A stretch of 64,000 nucleotides of DNA from Planctomycetota bacterium (GTDB lineage: Bacteria > Planctomycetota > Phycisphaerae > Phycisphaerales > Phycisphaeraceae), in the NCBI GenBank assembly GCA_024276075.1, contig JAJRXX010000037.1, positions 1 through 64,000 on the forward strand, read 5' to 3'. This document shows positions 32,031-40,610 of the stretch, one piece after another. The notes below the pieces were generated by a model. That model was given only the letters and a program-made list of their open reading frames with translations. It had not been told where the DNA came from and made no database searches. Position numbers and translations under genes: made by a program. Within the stretch, counting starts at the first letter, position 1; each line of letters opens with the position of its first letter.

Positions 32031-33389
32031 TCATTGGCCTCCCCTAACGGTAAAGTCGCTATCCACGCCGAGCATCCGCCGCACCAACCGCGGCATCAAC
32101 GGAGTCGTCCAATCCCGCAACCAAATCGTCTCGATGAGCATATCAGCCTGTATCGAGTCACCCGGCCCGTAAACGTATCCCTGACGCAGCGCCTCGTATT
32201 CGTCGATCGCGGTCACGCTCATGTTCAGAACAGTCATAAAATTAACTTGCTGAAGATTCTCAAAAAATTCGGGCATCATCTGTGAATCAATCACCACCGA
32301 TAGAGACACGTGTCGAACATCGTACATGCCGTCGCTGCGACGCCCTGTGGGTGACAAGGAAAAATCGTCGAGGTGAGAGGCCTGGGAATCTCCCGCCGAA
32401 TCCGATCCCTGATCGAGTATCGCAGCCCTGGCTGTGGCACCCGGGGCTGTCTGATTAGCGAATAATCCCCCCTTCGCACCACCCAAACCAACGTAGCCCG
32501 GAACGACACGGATCGAAATGAGCCGTTTGATCGGCACGTTCAAAACGTTGGACTTTGAATCTTCGACACGGTTAGTCCGAGCAATGACTTGGGCAATATC
32601 CTGCTGAATCCACAGCCCCAACTGCCCCTCCCAGATGTCGGACATAGCCGGCCGAAGACCCGATTTACTCCACTGGCCCACATCAAACGGAAAACCAGGC
32701 GAACTTAATTTCGTCTCGGCGTAAAGGTGGATTGACCTGGCATACTCCTGCAAAAAGGTGATCAGTTTCGCTCGTTTGATCGCGTCCAGTTCGGCGGCTT
32801 CCTTGCCGGTGAGTTGATCGACGGACTCTTTGGAAGGAAAGACATCGTGTTCGAGGAAACTCTTTTCAACCTTCTCAAGCAGCGCTTCAAGCTGGTCAGC
32901 CGTCGGCGGGGGCGAGGCGTCGAGACGCGGGTACTTCGCGCTCGACGAATATTTATCGAGCATCCCCACAAGAATGCTCCGATAGACGTCCTTGACCTCG
33001 AACGGCGCAGCGGGATCGTTCGCCTCGGGAAACAGCCCGTTGAGCATGGGCGTGTGACCGGCACGGTTCCGAGCAATCGCCAGTTTTGATATCTCGGCGT
33101 ACTCCTGACCAATCCGTGTGTATACGCGGGATAGTTGATCGATCGCGGCCTGATTGACGGTGATCTGAAGCTGACGTTCGGGGTCGTCGGGCCTAGCTGG
33201 AGGCACGCGCACCGATGTACGCTGCAATGATTTAATGCGGTTGATCTCGCTGCTGTGCTGGCTCATTTGTTTCATAAACGATCCGCCGTTCGACCGTATG
33301 ACGAACAGCATCGCCACAGCCACCAACGCCAACACCGCCGAGCCGACACTAATGGGATTCGCTTTTGCCCAAGCTACGATTTTCTTCAT
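32031..33389 (-). CDS. PilO-like single-pass membrane protein
   Basis: The 452-residue protein has one membrane helix near the N-terminus (VGSAVLALVAVAMLFVI), a coiled-coil segment (HSSEINRIKSLQRT, then QLQITVNQAAIDQL) and a long periplasmic region. The C-terminal part with VSLSVVIDSQMMPEFFENLQ and FMTVLNMSVTAIDEYEA resembles the ferredoxin-like fold of PilO/GspM, where a strand pair is followed by a helix that ends before a conserved hydrophobic strand. Its ATGA start overlaps the PilM-PilN stop, so the genes are coupled. PilO would dimerise with PilN in the alignment complex. The family call is inferred from position and topology. Confidence 0.6.
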   Translation of the reverse strand: MKKIVAWAKANPISVGSAVLALVAVAMLFVIRSNGGSFMKQMSQHSSEINRIKSLQRTSVRVPPARPDDPERQLQITVNQAAIDQLSRVYTRIGQEYAEISKLAIARNRAGHTPMLNGLFPEANDPAAPFEVKDVYRSILVGMLDKYSSSAKYPRLDASPPPTADQLEALLEKVEKSFLEHDVFPSKESVDQLTGKEAAELDAIKRAKLITFLQEYARSIHLYAETKLSSPGFPFDVGQWSKSGLRPAMSDIWEGQLGLWIQQDIAQVIARTNRVEDSKSNVLNVPIKRLISIRVVPGYVGLGGAKGGLFANQTAPGATARAAILDQGSDSAGDSQASHLDDFSLSPTGRRSDGMYDVRHVSLSVVIDSQMMPEFFENLQQVNFMTVLNMSVTAIDEYEALRQGYVYGPGDSIQADMLIETIWLRDWTTPLMPRLVRRMLGVDSDFTVRGGQ

Positions 33390-35524
33390 AGACGCCCCCC
33401 CATCCTCGAATCGGCCACCGCTGGCGATCGGGTCCCAGGTGCAGCAAGGTCATGCTGAGACGTTTTTTCCGCGGAGCGTGCGCCCTCGGCCTGGCGTGCC
33501 TCTTCCGGTCGCAGCAACTGAACCGTCCACTGTATTTCAAAAGACCAGTCTCCGAGGCGCGACTCATCGGCAAGCGGGCGATCAGGAAGCAGGGAATCTA
33601 GGATTTCAGCAATAGATGTACGGCTATTCGCACCGGAGCGTTGCGATGTCCGAGGCTTACCTCTTTGTACGGCCGTTCTCCCATTCCGAGCGAGTCTTGA
33701 TGTCGTGGCACGGCGTGTACGCCCACTGCTCGCGATCTTTTCGATCCGACGCATCGCCTGATTTGACGCGATGATCCGATAGGGACGCCCTTGACGACTG
33801 CTGTTCTCCTGAAGCCAATTGATGAAGTGCTGACCGATCAGCTTCGGCCCATCACGGTAAGGCGTCGACCCTTTGATGGTAATGAGAAAAGACGGGGGTT
33901 GGATGTCGCCGCCGGGAACAGCCGTCTGCGCATCGGTCGCCTCCGCACCGGGATTGGGCTGCTGTTGAGGCCAAATCTGGTCGATCGTGCACAGGACCGA
34001 GGGATCAAAACCGGACGCGGGCATGCCGGGCGCCGCGGCACCAAACTGATACTGAGCCGTGATCGAATCGATATACATCCTCCGCCGATCTTGACGAGGG
34101 ATTTCTTTGATCGCGTTGTAATCCGTAATCATCAGTTGCGGCTGCGCATCCAACGCCCGTGTGGCGAGTGTCAGGTCGTGCATGAGCTTAGGCCAAAGGT
34201 CACGATAATCCAGCAACCGGCGCAGGCCCTCAATCTGGCTACGCGGATCGGAACCGCCCTCGATCTTCCGCCATTGCTGAAGGTATTGATTAGCCTCCTG
34301 CGTCGCCTGTTCGACCAACGGCGCGCTCTGGGCTATGCCTGCCTTGAATTGGCTTTTGTCGACCTCAAGCCTAACCCATGTGGCAGCAGAGGCGACTACC
34401 AAAGCCGCAGCAGCGCCGGCGACCCACGGTTGTTTGGCCTGCCAGAGCCGCTGCTTGATGATCGGCGAAGGCAAAATGTTCGCGTGCACACGCTCGAGCC
34501 CCAGCCCCTGCAGCGCCAAGCCGTAGACCGTAGCCAAATTCAACGCGTGAGACGTAAAGTCGGCAGCATGGCTTCCCTCCACGCCGATGCGCTTAAATTC
34601 TTCAAGCCGGTGCACGTCGATCTGTAGCTGCTGGTGTAAAAACTTTTTGATACCCGGCAACCGAAAACAGGAACCAACGCCGATCAACTGCTCTAGCTTC
34701 GCGTCGCGGTTGATGCTCTGGTAATAGCCCAGCGTACGCTGCATCTCCTGGATCAGGTCGGTGAATACCGGGCGCATGGCTTGGAATATCTGCCGTGAGT
34801 ACTTGCTGGTGGCGGCTTCGCGTTTGAGTTTTTCCGCTTTCGCAAAGCTGAGCTTAAACGCACGAACAATCGCCTCGGTGAAATTGTTGCCCCCTATGGG
34901 CAGCGTGCGTAGCCAGAGGTTGCCGCCCTCGACGATGATGACATCTGTGCTCGTCGTGCCCATATCCATAAAGATCATGCCCGGCGATTCGGGCGTCAGG
35001 TCCATGTCGTATGCCATCGCGTTGTAGACCGCCAGAGCGGAGAGGGTCACTCCGTCGAGGCTCTGGCCGGCGGCGCGGTAGTTCCCGACGAGGCGCATCA
35101 CGCGATCCTTGGTGATAGCGAAGATGCCCACCTCGACATCGGGGCTGTCGGGACGCATGAACACCTGATAGTCCCACTCGACCTGCTCGATCGGGAATGG
35201 GATCTGCTGGACGGCTTCGAACTTGACGATATCGGAGATTTTTTTCGGGTCTATGGGCGGGAGCTTGGCAAACTTCGCAAACGCGGCGCTGCCCGGCACG
35301 GACACGATGACCCTAGCACCGGATGTGTCGTGTCTCGAGAAGAAGCGGCGCAGGTTATCCCGGATCGCCTCGTCCACGTCGAGGTCGGGCGTGGTCAGTA
35401 TTTTTTTGAACGGGAGAATATCGTAATCCGCGACCTCGATCCCATCGCCCTGGCGCACGAGTTGAATCGCTTTGATCGCGTTGGACCCGACTTCGATCCC
35501 CCAGCTATGGCTTCGTTTGGGCAT
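33386..35524 (-). CDS. PilM-PilN fusion, type IV pilus/secretion inner-membrane platform protein
   Basis: Residues about 1-350 form an actin-like PilM ATPase fold: GIEVGSNAIKAIQLVRQG, PFPIEQVEWDYQVF, IFMDMGTTSTDVIIVEGGN, TLGYYQSINRD and a final GVGSCFRLPGIKKFL. PilM normally binds the N-terminal tail of PilN. Here a short ANILPSPIIKQRLWQ peptide, which matches PilN's INLLP start, and a membrane helix (VAGAAAALVVASAATWV) follow in the same chain, then a periplasmic coiled coil and alpha/beta domain to residue 712. So cytoplasmic PilM and PilN appear fused. It heads the operon with the PilO-like and unknown genes; the secretin at the window start may be its outer-membrane partner. Confidence 0.85.
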   Translation of the reverse strand: MPKRSHSWGIEVGSNAIKAIQLVRQGDGIEVADYDILPFKKILTTPDLDVDEAIRDNLRRFFSRHDTSGARVIVSVPGSAAFAKFAKLPPIDPKKISDIVKFEAVQQIPFPIEQVEWDYQVFMRPDSPDVEVGIFAITKDRVMRLVGNYRAAGQSLDGVTLSALAVYNAMAYDMDLTPESPGMIFMDMGTTSTDVIIVEGGNLWLRTLPIGGNNFTEAIVRAFKLSFAKAEKLKREAATSKYSRQIFQAMRPVFTDLIQEMQRTLGYYQSINRDAKLEQLIGVGSCFRLPGIKKFLHQQLQIDVHRLEEFKRIGVEGSHAADFTSHALNLATVYGLALQGLGLERVHANILPSPIIKQRLWQAKQPWVAGAAAALVVASAATWVRLEVDKSQFKAGIAQSAPLVEQATQEANQYLQQWRKIEGGSDPRSQIEGLRRLLDYRDLWPKLMHDLTLATRALDAQPQLMITDYNAIKEIPRQDRRRMYIDSITAQYQFGAAAPGMPASGFDPSVLCTIDQIWPQQQPNPGAEATDAQTAVPGGDIQPPSFLITIKGSTPYRDGPKLIGQHFINWLQENSSRQGRPYRIIASNQAMRRIEKIASSGRTRRATTSRLARNGRTAVQRGKPRTSQRSGANSRTSIAEILDSLLPDRPLADESRLGDWSFEIQWTVQLLRPEEARQAEGARSAEKTSQHDLAAPGTRSPAVADSRMGGRL

Positions 35525-36019
35525 TGGCGTATTCCCGCCTCGACTCTACGTTTACACAAGCGTTCGATACAAACGACGAACACCCGCCTGCATACCACCC
35601 CTCACCGCTGACCTTACGCGTCAGCCAACACCCCCCCACCCCCCAGCCAAGCCCACCTCATGCCCGACAGATCAGCCCCGGTTAATTTCCTAAGTAACAC
35701 ACAGCCGGTCCAACTCATGCCGGGACAGGCCGCATCGTGGGTAAGCGACCGATACATTTCATCTTATTAAACCGCTGGTGGTCAAAACGGTCAAGGACGC
35801 TAGGGGCCTGACCTAAGTTATCCGTGTCAAAAACGGCTACAGGCCAGCTACGACAGGTAGCCCTTAGACACTCACCGCTGGGAATCAGATGGGTGATCCT
35901 GCCAGTTGGCTTTACGCTGCGGGTGATGATCGGGTTCGAGCGGAATCCTATAAACAGTGTTGCCTCGGGGCATGCGAGCCGATATATACAATCCAGATAC
36001 CACCATGCCAGAACAATCC
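35525..36019. other. Gene-free upstream region of the PilM operon and tRNA-Ala
   Basis: I see no conserved ORF in these 495 bp. The region should contain the promoter of the minus-strand pilus operon and of the plus-strand tRNA. A short inverted repeat, CTACAGGCC..., near 35840-35870 is weak and I give it no function. Confidence 0.3.
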
Positions 36020-36092
36020 GGGGCCGTAGCTCAATTGGGAGAGCGCTGCGTTCGCAATGCAGAGGTTGGCGGTTCGATCCCGCTCGGCTCCA
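36020..36092 (+). tRNA. tRNA-Ala (anticodon CGC)
   Basis: The 73-base cloverleaf has the acceptor pair GGGGCCG / CGGCTCC, D-arm AGCTCAATTGGGAGAGC, anticodon stem CTGCG/TGCAG with loop TTCGCAA (anticodon CGC), T-arm GGTTCGATCCC and discriminator A. CCA is not encoded. It reads GCG codons. Confidence 0.95.
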
Positions 36093-36146
36093 CTTTTCCC
36101 CAGTCCATCCCAGGACAATTCGGCCCGACAGCTTGGATCGTGTCCT

Positions 36147-36272
36147 GGTTTGAAACCGAGCGCCACCGCCACGAGCCGCGACTGTGAAGGAGCGGATATC
36201 TTTCTGCTTTCAAAGCCCTTGTTACCAGCATCTCGATTGCCAGACCCTGCCAAACTGTTCAAACTGACACAT
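36147..36272. repeat. Family D inverted-repeat element D4, reverse orientation
   Basis: The end GGTTTGAAACCGAGCGCCAC, the shared core in reverse at 36171-36195 (CCGCGACTGTGAAGGAGC), the middle TTTCTGCTTTCAAAG and the end CTGTTCAAACTGACAC align with the reverse complement of D2 at 41883-42020. It is diverged but collinear. No coding function. Confidence 0.6.
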
Positions 36273-36380
36273 GACCATCGAAGTGGTCGTAGGCGTCAAT
36301 TGCTTGCACGGCGTTTCGGCCACCGCTAGCATCCGCAAAGCGGTTCTAATTACGACGCTTTTCAATTCAACCTCAGTGCC

Positions 36381-36731
36381 ATGCCCGAACCACTACCCTG
36401 CCCTACCAAGCCCGATCTGAACCGACCCGAGGTGCGTGCGGCGTTTAGCCGATACTGGCGCTCGAATGTGCGGATCATGCTCGTGCTGCTGAGTATCTGG
36501 GCCTTTGTGGGACTGGGCTGCGGGGTGCTGTGGGCTGATTGGCTTAACGCGCTGACGATCGGGGGCAAGCCCGTGCGGTTCGGCGGGTTCCCGTTGGGCT
36601 TCTGGTTTGCGCAGCAAGGGAGCATCGCGGTCTTTGTCGTGCTGATCCTTATTTACGCGGTGCTACTAAATCGGCTCGACCAGCGTCATCACCGCGAAAT
36701 CGAACAGCTACGCGAATCATTAAAAGGTTGA
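36381..36731 (+). CDS. Sodium/substrate symporter small subunit (DUF4212 family)
   Basis: The 116-residue protein has two membrane helices (IMLVLLSIWAFVGLGCGVLW and GSIAVFVVLILIYAVLLNRL) separated by a loop with PVRFGGFPLGFWFAQQGS, the signature region of DUF4212. The N-terminus is Pro-rich and charged. This family is always found beside a VC_2705-type sodium/solute symporter, and here the large gene begins 3 bp after its stop. The two probably form one transporter, thought to carry acetate or related carboxylates. Confidence 0.92.
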   Translation: MPEPLPCPTKPDLNRPEVRAAFSRYWRSNVRIMLVLLSIWAFVGLGCGVLWADWLNALTIGGKPVRFGGFPLGFWFAQQGSIAVFVVLILIYAVLLNRLDQRHHREIEQLRESLKG

Positions 36732-36734
36732 GCG

Positions 36735-38576
36735 ATGACCCTGTCGGCGTGGACCTATCTTTTTGTAGGCCTGACTTTTGGTCTGTACCTGCTGATCGCC
36801 TGGCTTAGCAGGGTGCGTGACACGAGGGGTTTCTACGTAGCAGGCCAGGGCGTGCCGGCGCTGGCGAACGGTATGGCGACGGCGGCGGACTGGATGAGTG
36901 CTGCGTCGTTCATCTCCATGGCTGGACTCATCTCGACCATCGGATACGCAGGCGGCGTGTACCTCATGGGCTGGACCGGCGGGTATGTGCTGCTCGCCCT
37001 ATTGCTAGCGCCGTACCTGCGAAAGTTTGGCCAATTCACCGTCCCCGACTTCGTGGGTGATCGGTACGAATCGAACGTGGCACGGTTCGTGGCAGTCGTG
37101 TGCGCGGTGTTTATCAGCTTCACCTACGTGGCGGGGCAAATGAAAGGCGTGGGTGTCGTCTTCTCACGGTTCCTGGAGGTCAGACTCGAAACCGGCGTGG
37201 TCATCGGCATGGTGATCGTGTTCATCTACGCGACACTCGGCGGCATGAAGGGCATCACCTGGACGCAGGTGGCGCAGTACTGGGTTCTGATCACAGCGTT
37301 CCTGATCCCGGCGATCGCGATCAGCATCAAGCTCACCGGCCACGCGATGCCTCAGGTCGGCATGGGTGCCAAGCTCTTGGGCGAGAACATCCACCTGCTC
37401 GACAAGCTCGATCAGATCAATACCGACCTGGGATTCACCAGCTACACCGAAACGTTTACGAGCGGCAAATGGGACAAACTCAACGTGTTTTGCACGACGC
37501 TAGCGCTGATGGTGGGCACTGCTGGGCTACCACACGTGATCGTGCGGTTTTACACGGTCAAGACAGTGCGTGCGGCACGCTGGAGTGCATTCTGGGCGCT
37601 GCTGTTTATCTCGCTGCTGTACCTGACTGCCCCGGCGACGGCGTCGTTTGCACGGTACTACATGATCCAGGAGCTAAACGGCAAGACTGCCCAGGAGTTG
37701 CCTAAGTGGTTTCATAGCTGGGAAAAAACCGGGCTAATCATGTGGCTCGACGACGGCGACGGCCGGGTCGAATACCGCGGCGGGACGCAAAACGACCAAA
37801 ACGAAATCTTCCGGAACAACGCGGCGAAAATCGGCGAGGACGAGCTACTCAAAATACGCCTAGGACACCAAAGTTGGCTCGACAGCAACGGTGTGAAAGG
37901 AACGGACGGACGGGCGGCGATGCGTGCGCACGGGCTGTCGGGGCCCGACCAGGACATCATCGTGCTGGCGACCCCTGAGATGGCGGAACTCGCGGATTGG
38001 ATGATCGCGCTGATCGCGGCGGGCGGGCTGGCGGCGGCGCTGTCCACAGCCAGCGGCTTGCTGCTGGTCATCTCATCGAGCGTGGCGCACGACCTCTACT
38101 ACCGGCTAATCAACCCAAACGCCTCTGAGGCGAAACGGTTGCTCGTGGGCAGAACGGTGATCGGACTATCGGTCGTGGTTGCAGGTATTTTCGGTATCTA
38201 CCCGCCGGGATTCGTCGGTGAGGTGGTGGCGTTCGCGTTCGGGCTGGCAGCGTCGAGCTTCTTCCCGGTGATCGTACTGGGCATCTTCTCGACGCGGGTG
38301 GGCACGGTCCCAGCGGTCAGCGGCATGGTGGCGGGGCTAACATTCACAGCCAGCTACATCATCGGCAACCGATTCTTCGGGATGCCCGCGTGGTGTCTGG
38401 GCATCGGCGCACAGGGCATCGGCACCGTGGGGATGCTCCTGAACTTCGCTGTGACGCTGCTGCTGACCCCTGTGTGCGCAGCACCGAGCGAGAAAATCAA
38501 GCTCATGATCGAATCGATCCGCGAACCCGAAGGCGTTGGCCCAGCGGTAGAAATCGAGACGGCAGCGGAGCATTAA
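36735..38576 (+). CDS. Sodium/solute symporter large subunit (SSS family, VC_2705 type)
   Basis: The 613-residue LeuT-fold symporter has about 13 membrane helices. It begins with FVGLTFGLYLLIAW and the substrate/sodium region NGMATAADWMSAASFISMAG. A large extracytoplasmic loop between about residues 335 and 415 (with VEYRGGTQNDQNEIFRNNAA) is typical of the VC_2705 subgroup and absent from ActP. A later segment GLAAALSTASGLLLVISSSV carries the second sodium-site serines. It pairs with the small subunit upstream. Substrate is probably a short carboxylate such as acetate, but this is not shown by the sequence. Confidence 0.92.
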   Translation: MTLSAWTYLFVGLTFGLYLLIAWLSRVRDTRGFYVAGQGVPALANGMATAADWMSAASFISMAGLISTIGYAGGVYLMGWTGGYVLLALLLAPYLRKFGQFTVPDFVGDRYESNVARFVAVVCAVFISFTYVAGQMKGVGVVFSRFLEVRLETGVVIGMVIVFIYATLGGMKGITWTQVAQYWVLITAFLIPAIAISIKLTGHAMPQVGMGAKLLGENIHLLDKLDQINTDLGFTSYTETFTSGKWDKLNVFCTTLALMVGTAGLPHVIVRFYTVKTVRAARWSAFWALLFISLLYLTAPATASFARYYMIQELNGKTAQELPKWFHSWEKTGLIMWLDDGDGRVEYRGGTQNDQNEIFRNNAAKIGEDELLKIRLGHQSWLDSNGVKGTDGRAAMRAHGLSGPDQDIIVLATPEMAELADWMIALIAAGGLAAALSTASGLLLVISSSVAHDLYYRLINPNASEAKRLLVGRTVIGLSVVVAGIFGIYPPGFVGEVVAFAFGLAASSFFPVIVLGIFSTRVGTVPAVSGMVAGLTFTASYIIGNRFFGMPAWCLGIGAQGIGTVGMLLNFAVTLLLTPVCAAPSEKIKLMIESIREPEGVGPAVEIETAAEH

Positions 38577-38675
38577 GCCTCGTTCAAAAAGCTTATCTAC
38601 TTTATTGTTAGAGGCAAATGGTATCCGTAAGGAAAGAAATCGATACTGGACCATTGAGACCGCTAACTCTGGAGG

Positions 38676-39164
38676 TTAAGTGACAGAATAGAGCAATTCG
38701 CCATGCTTGGTAACATAACTTAAGGACACTTTTGGATTGTTGATATCTTTCCCACCATCAGCGTGCCACTTCTTCTCCCATTTTTGGTAAAAATATTCTA
38801 GCTCTTTCGATGTGAGTCGATAAATTGTCTGAATCTCGATGTTGCGATAGACAGCGAATATCCAATCAACCTTCCGATATTTGCTGATAATCACGGGGTT
38901 CATATGGTGATGTGTAGAGAAGCTTTTCGTAAGCTCAATATTGACTGATTTGAGTTCGTATTCCTTTCCACCCTGATCGATTGCATCATTGCCCTCACGA
39001 CCGGGAATCACCCGAAGCCCTAAAAGTAGTAATACTTGTAGAAGCTTTCCCCCATTATCTTGAAAAATATCGTTGATTCCATGATGGGAGGCGAGCTCTT
39101 GATATTGCCGTATAAACGGGAAGAGCTTCCTGAGTTTCGCTAAATCCGAATGAGACTTTAGCAT
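38676..39164 (-). CDS. pvuIIR: Type II restriction endonuclease, PvuII family (CAGCTG)
   Basis: The 162-residue protein is closely similar along its length to R.PvuII as I remember it: [39 protein letters not shown] and [16 protein letters not shown]. The PD-(D/E)XK catalytic residues correspond to Asp60, Glu70 and Lys72 here (PvuII Asp58, Glu68, Lys70). The HHH segment that contacts bases is intact, so recognition of CAGCTG with blunt cutting is expected. It starts at an ATG overlapping the controller stop (TAATG), so expression depends on the controller. DNA is AT-rich against the surroundings, a sign of horizontal transfer. Confidence 0.95.
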   Translation of the reverse strand: MLKSHSDLAKLRKLFPFIRQYQELASHHGINDIFQDNGGKLLQVLLLLGLRVIPGREGNDAIDQGGKEYELKSVNIELTKSFSTHHHMNPVIISKYRKVDWIFAVYRNIEIQTIYRLTSKELEYFYQKWEKKWHADGGKDINNPKVSLSYVTKHGELLYSVT

Positions 39165-39397
39165 TAATCTTTCTCACCCAACAATTTGTTTGGAGCAGTA
39201 CCGAGAGCCTTTGCAAGACGTTCGATATTGTCGATCGAAATGTTGCGCTCGCCCCGCTCAACAGAACTAATATACGTTCGATGGAGGCCCGCCAAATCAG
39301 CTAATTTCTCTTGGGAAACGCCTCGGCGACGACGAAGGTTGCGTAGATTATGACCTAGCAGTATCCGAAGTTGTTGCGAACCTCTGCCTTTCACCAT
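39164..39397 (-). CDS. pvuIIC: Restriction-modification controller protein (C.PvuII type)
   Basis: The 77-residue XRE-family helix-turn-helix protein ([20 protein letters not shown], then [19 protein letters not shown]) matches C proteins of type II systems. In characterised systems the dimer binds C-boxes upstream of its own gene, first activating and then limiting the C-R transcript so that methylation precedes cutting. The operator is visible at 39417-39444. The stop overlaps the endonuclease start. It diverges from the methyltransferase gene. Confidence 0.95.
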   Translation of the reverse strand: MVKGRGSQQLRILLGHNLRNLRRRRGVSQEKLADLAGLHRTYISSVERGERNISIDNIERLAKALGTAPNKLLGEKD

Positions 39398-39416
39398 ACA
39401 GTGAGATTGACGTATT

Positions 39417-39444
39417 GACTTGTTTAAGTCTACAGACTATAAGT
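39417..39444 (-). promoter_or_regulatory. C-box operator of the PvuII-type system
   Basis: Read on the minus strand the region holds ACTTATAGTCTGTAGACTTA followed by AACAAGTC, which matches the C-box consensus (ACTYATAGT, GTCYGTNGAC spacer and a second ACTTATAGT-like half). The left box is perfect and the right one diverges, the same asymmetry as in C.PvuII operators, where the distal site binds better. It lies in the 54-bp gap between the controller start (39397) and the methyltransferase start (39452). Confidence 0.85.
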
Positions 39445-39451
39445 AACATAT

Positions 39452-40483
39452 ATGAGTCGCTTTGGACTTAGCATCAAACCGACATACGTAACAGAAGGCG
39501 GTGCTGCCTTTCGTGGCAACTCGTGTGAATTACTGGAGCAACTGCCAAACGCCTCTATAAACCTTGTTGTAACAAGCCCACCTTTCGCACTTCAACGAAA
39601 AAAAGAATACGGAAATAAAGATCAGCACGAATACATTGATTGGCTCACTGAATTCGCAGAAGTGGTTTATAGAAAACTTAGAGACGATGGAAGTTTCGTC
39701 CTCGATCTCGGTGGCGCTTACAAAAAAGGTATCCCCGTTCGCAGTCTCTATAATTACCGTGTTCTGATTCGGCTATGCGATGAACTTGGATTTCATCTCG
39801 CTGAGGAATTTTTCTGGCATAATCCCTCAAAGCTTCCCAGTCCGATAGAGTGGGTAAATAAACGAAAACTGAGAGCCAAGGATTCGGTTAACACTGTTTG
39901 GTGGTTCAGCAAGACCCCGTGGCCTAAAGCAAATATTACGAAAGTTCTGGTTCCATACAGCGAAAGAATGAAGAAGCTAATTCAAGATCCCAAAAAATTT
40001 TACAAACCGAAATCGCGTCCTTCCGGACATAACATCGGCACTGCTTTCGGCAGAGACAATGGAGGAGCCATACCATCAAACCTCCTACAAATCCCAAATA
40101 GCGAATCAAATAGCGCATACTTGCAAGGCTGCAAAGCTGTCGGGGTTCAGGGACACCCGGCGCGTTTTCCAACACGGCTACCGGAATTTTTTATTCGCCT
40201 CTTGACTGATCCTGGCGATCTCGTAGTCGACATCTTTGCAGGCTCCAATACTACTGGCCAGGTAGCGGAAACAATAGGGAGAAGATGGATCGCTTTCGAT
40301 GATCACCTAGAATATCTTGCCGCCTCTGCCTTTAGATTTCTTAGTAAAAAAAGTACTGCTGCGCAAACTAAAGAAGTTTACGAACGTATTTTAAACGACG
40401 ATTGCGTAGATATACGAAATTATATCTCACAATTACCGCTTGCATTCGCAAATCCAGTTATAGAACCACAGACTATTCACTAG
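39452..40483 (+). CDS. pvuIIM: N4-cytosine DNA methyltransferase, PvuII family
   Basis: The 343-residue enzyme is close to M.PvuII in length and sequence. The catalytic motif IV is SPPF at residues 42-45 (TSPPFALQRKKEYGN), and motif I follows at the C-terminal side, FAGSNTTG at 262-269, the order of the beta class. Target-recognition residues lie between (KLPSPIEWVNKRK, RPSGHNIG). It should methylate the inner cytosine of CAGCTG and protect the host from the endonuclease. It reads divergently from the controller-endonuclease genes; its promoter overlaps the operator. Confidence 0.96.
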   Translation: MSRFGLSIKPTYVTEGGAAFRGNSCELLEQLPNASINLVVTSPPFALQRKKEYGNKDQHEYIDWLTEFAEVVYRKLRDDGSFVLDLGGAYKKGIPVRSLYNYRVLIRLCDELGFHLAEEFFWHNPSKLPSPIEWVNKRKLRAKDSVNTVWWFSKTPWPKANITKVLVPYSERMKKLIQDPKKFYKPKSRPSGHNIGTAFGRDNGGAIPSNLLQIPNSESNSAYLQGCKAVGVQGHPARFPTRLPEFFIRLLTDPGDLVVDIFAGSNTTGQVAETIGRRWIAFDDHLEYLAASAFRFLSKKSTAAQTKEVYERILNDDCVDIRNYISQLPLAFANPVIEPQTIH

Positions 40484-40610
40484 CGTTTCAACGCATGGAA
40501 GCCGTAGATCGTTCATAATGCAGGCTTGTACTATTTTTTTACCCCAAACATAGCTCGGCACATTTTGGCAACGCTTGACCGATTGACCGGGCCAAGCTAT
40601 CAACCTCTCC

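Noticed and set aside
36020-36187. Short ORFs across tRNA-Ala on both strands
   Set aside because: They overlap a complete cloverleaf tRNA and have no independent support.
38577-40610. Avoidance of CAGCTG in the host genome because of the PvuII-type system
   Set aside because: CAGCTG occurs in nearby genes (51242, 60648, 60945); a proper count against expectation was not possible here.
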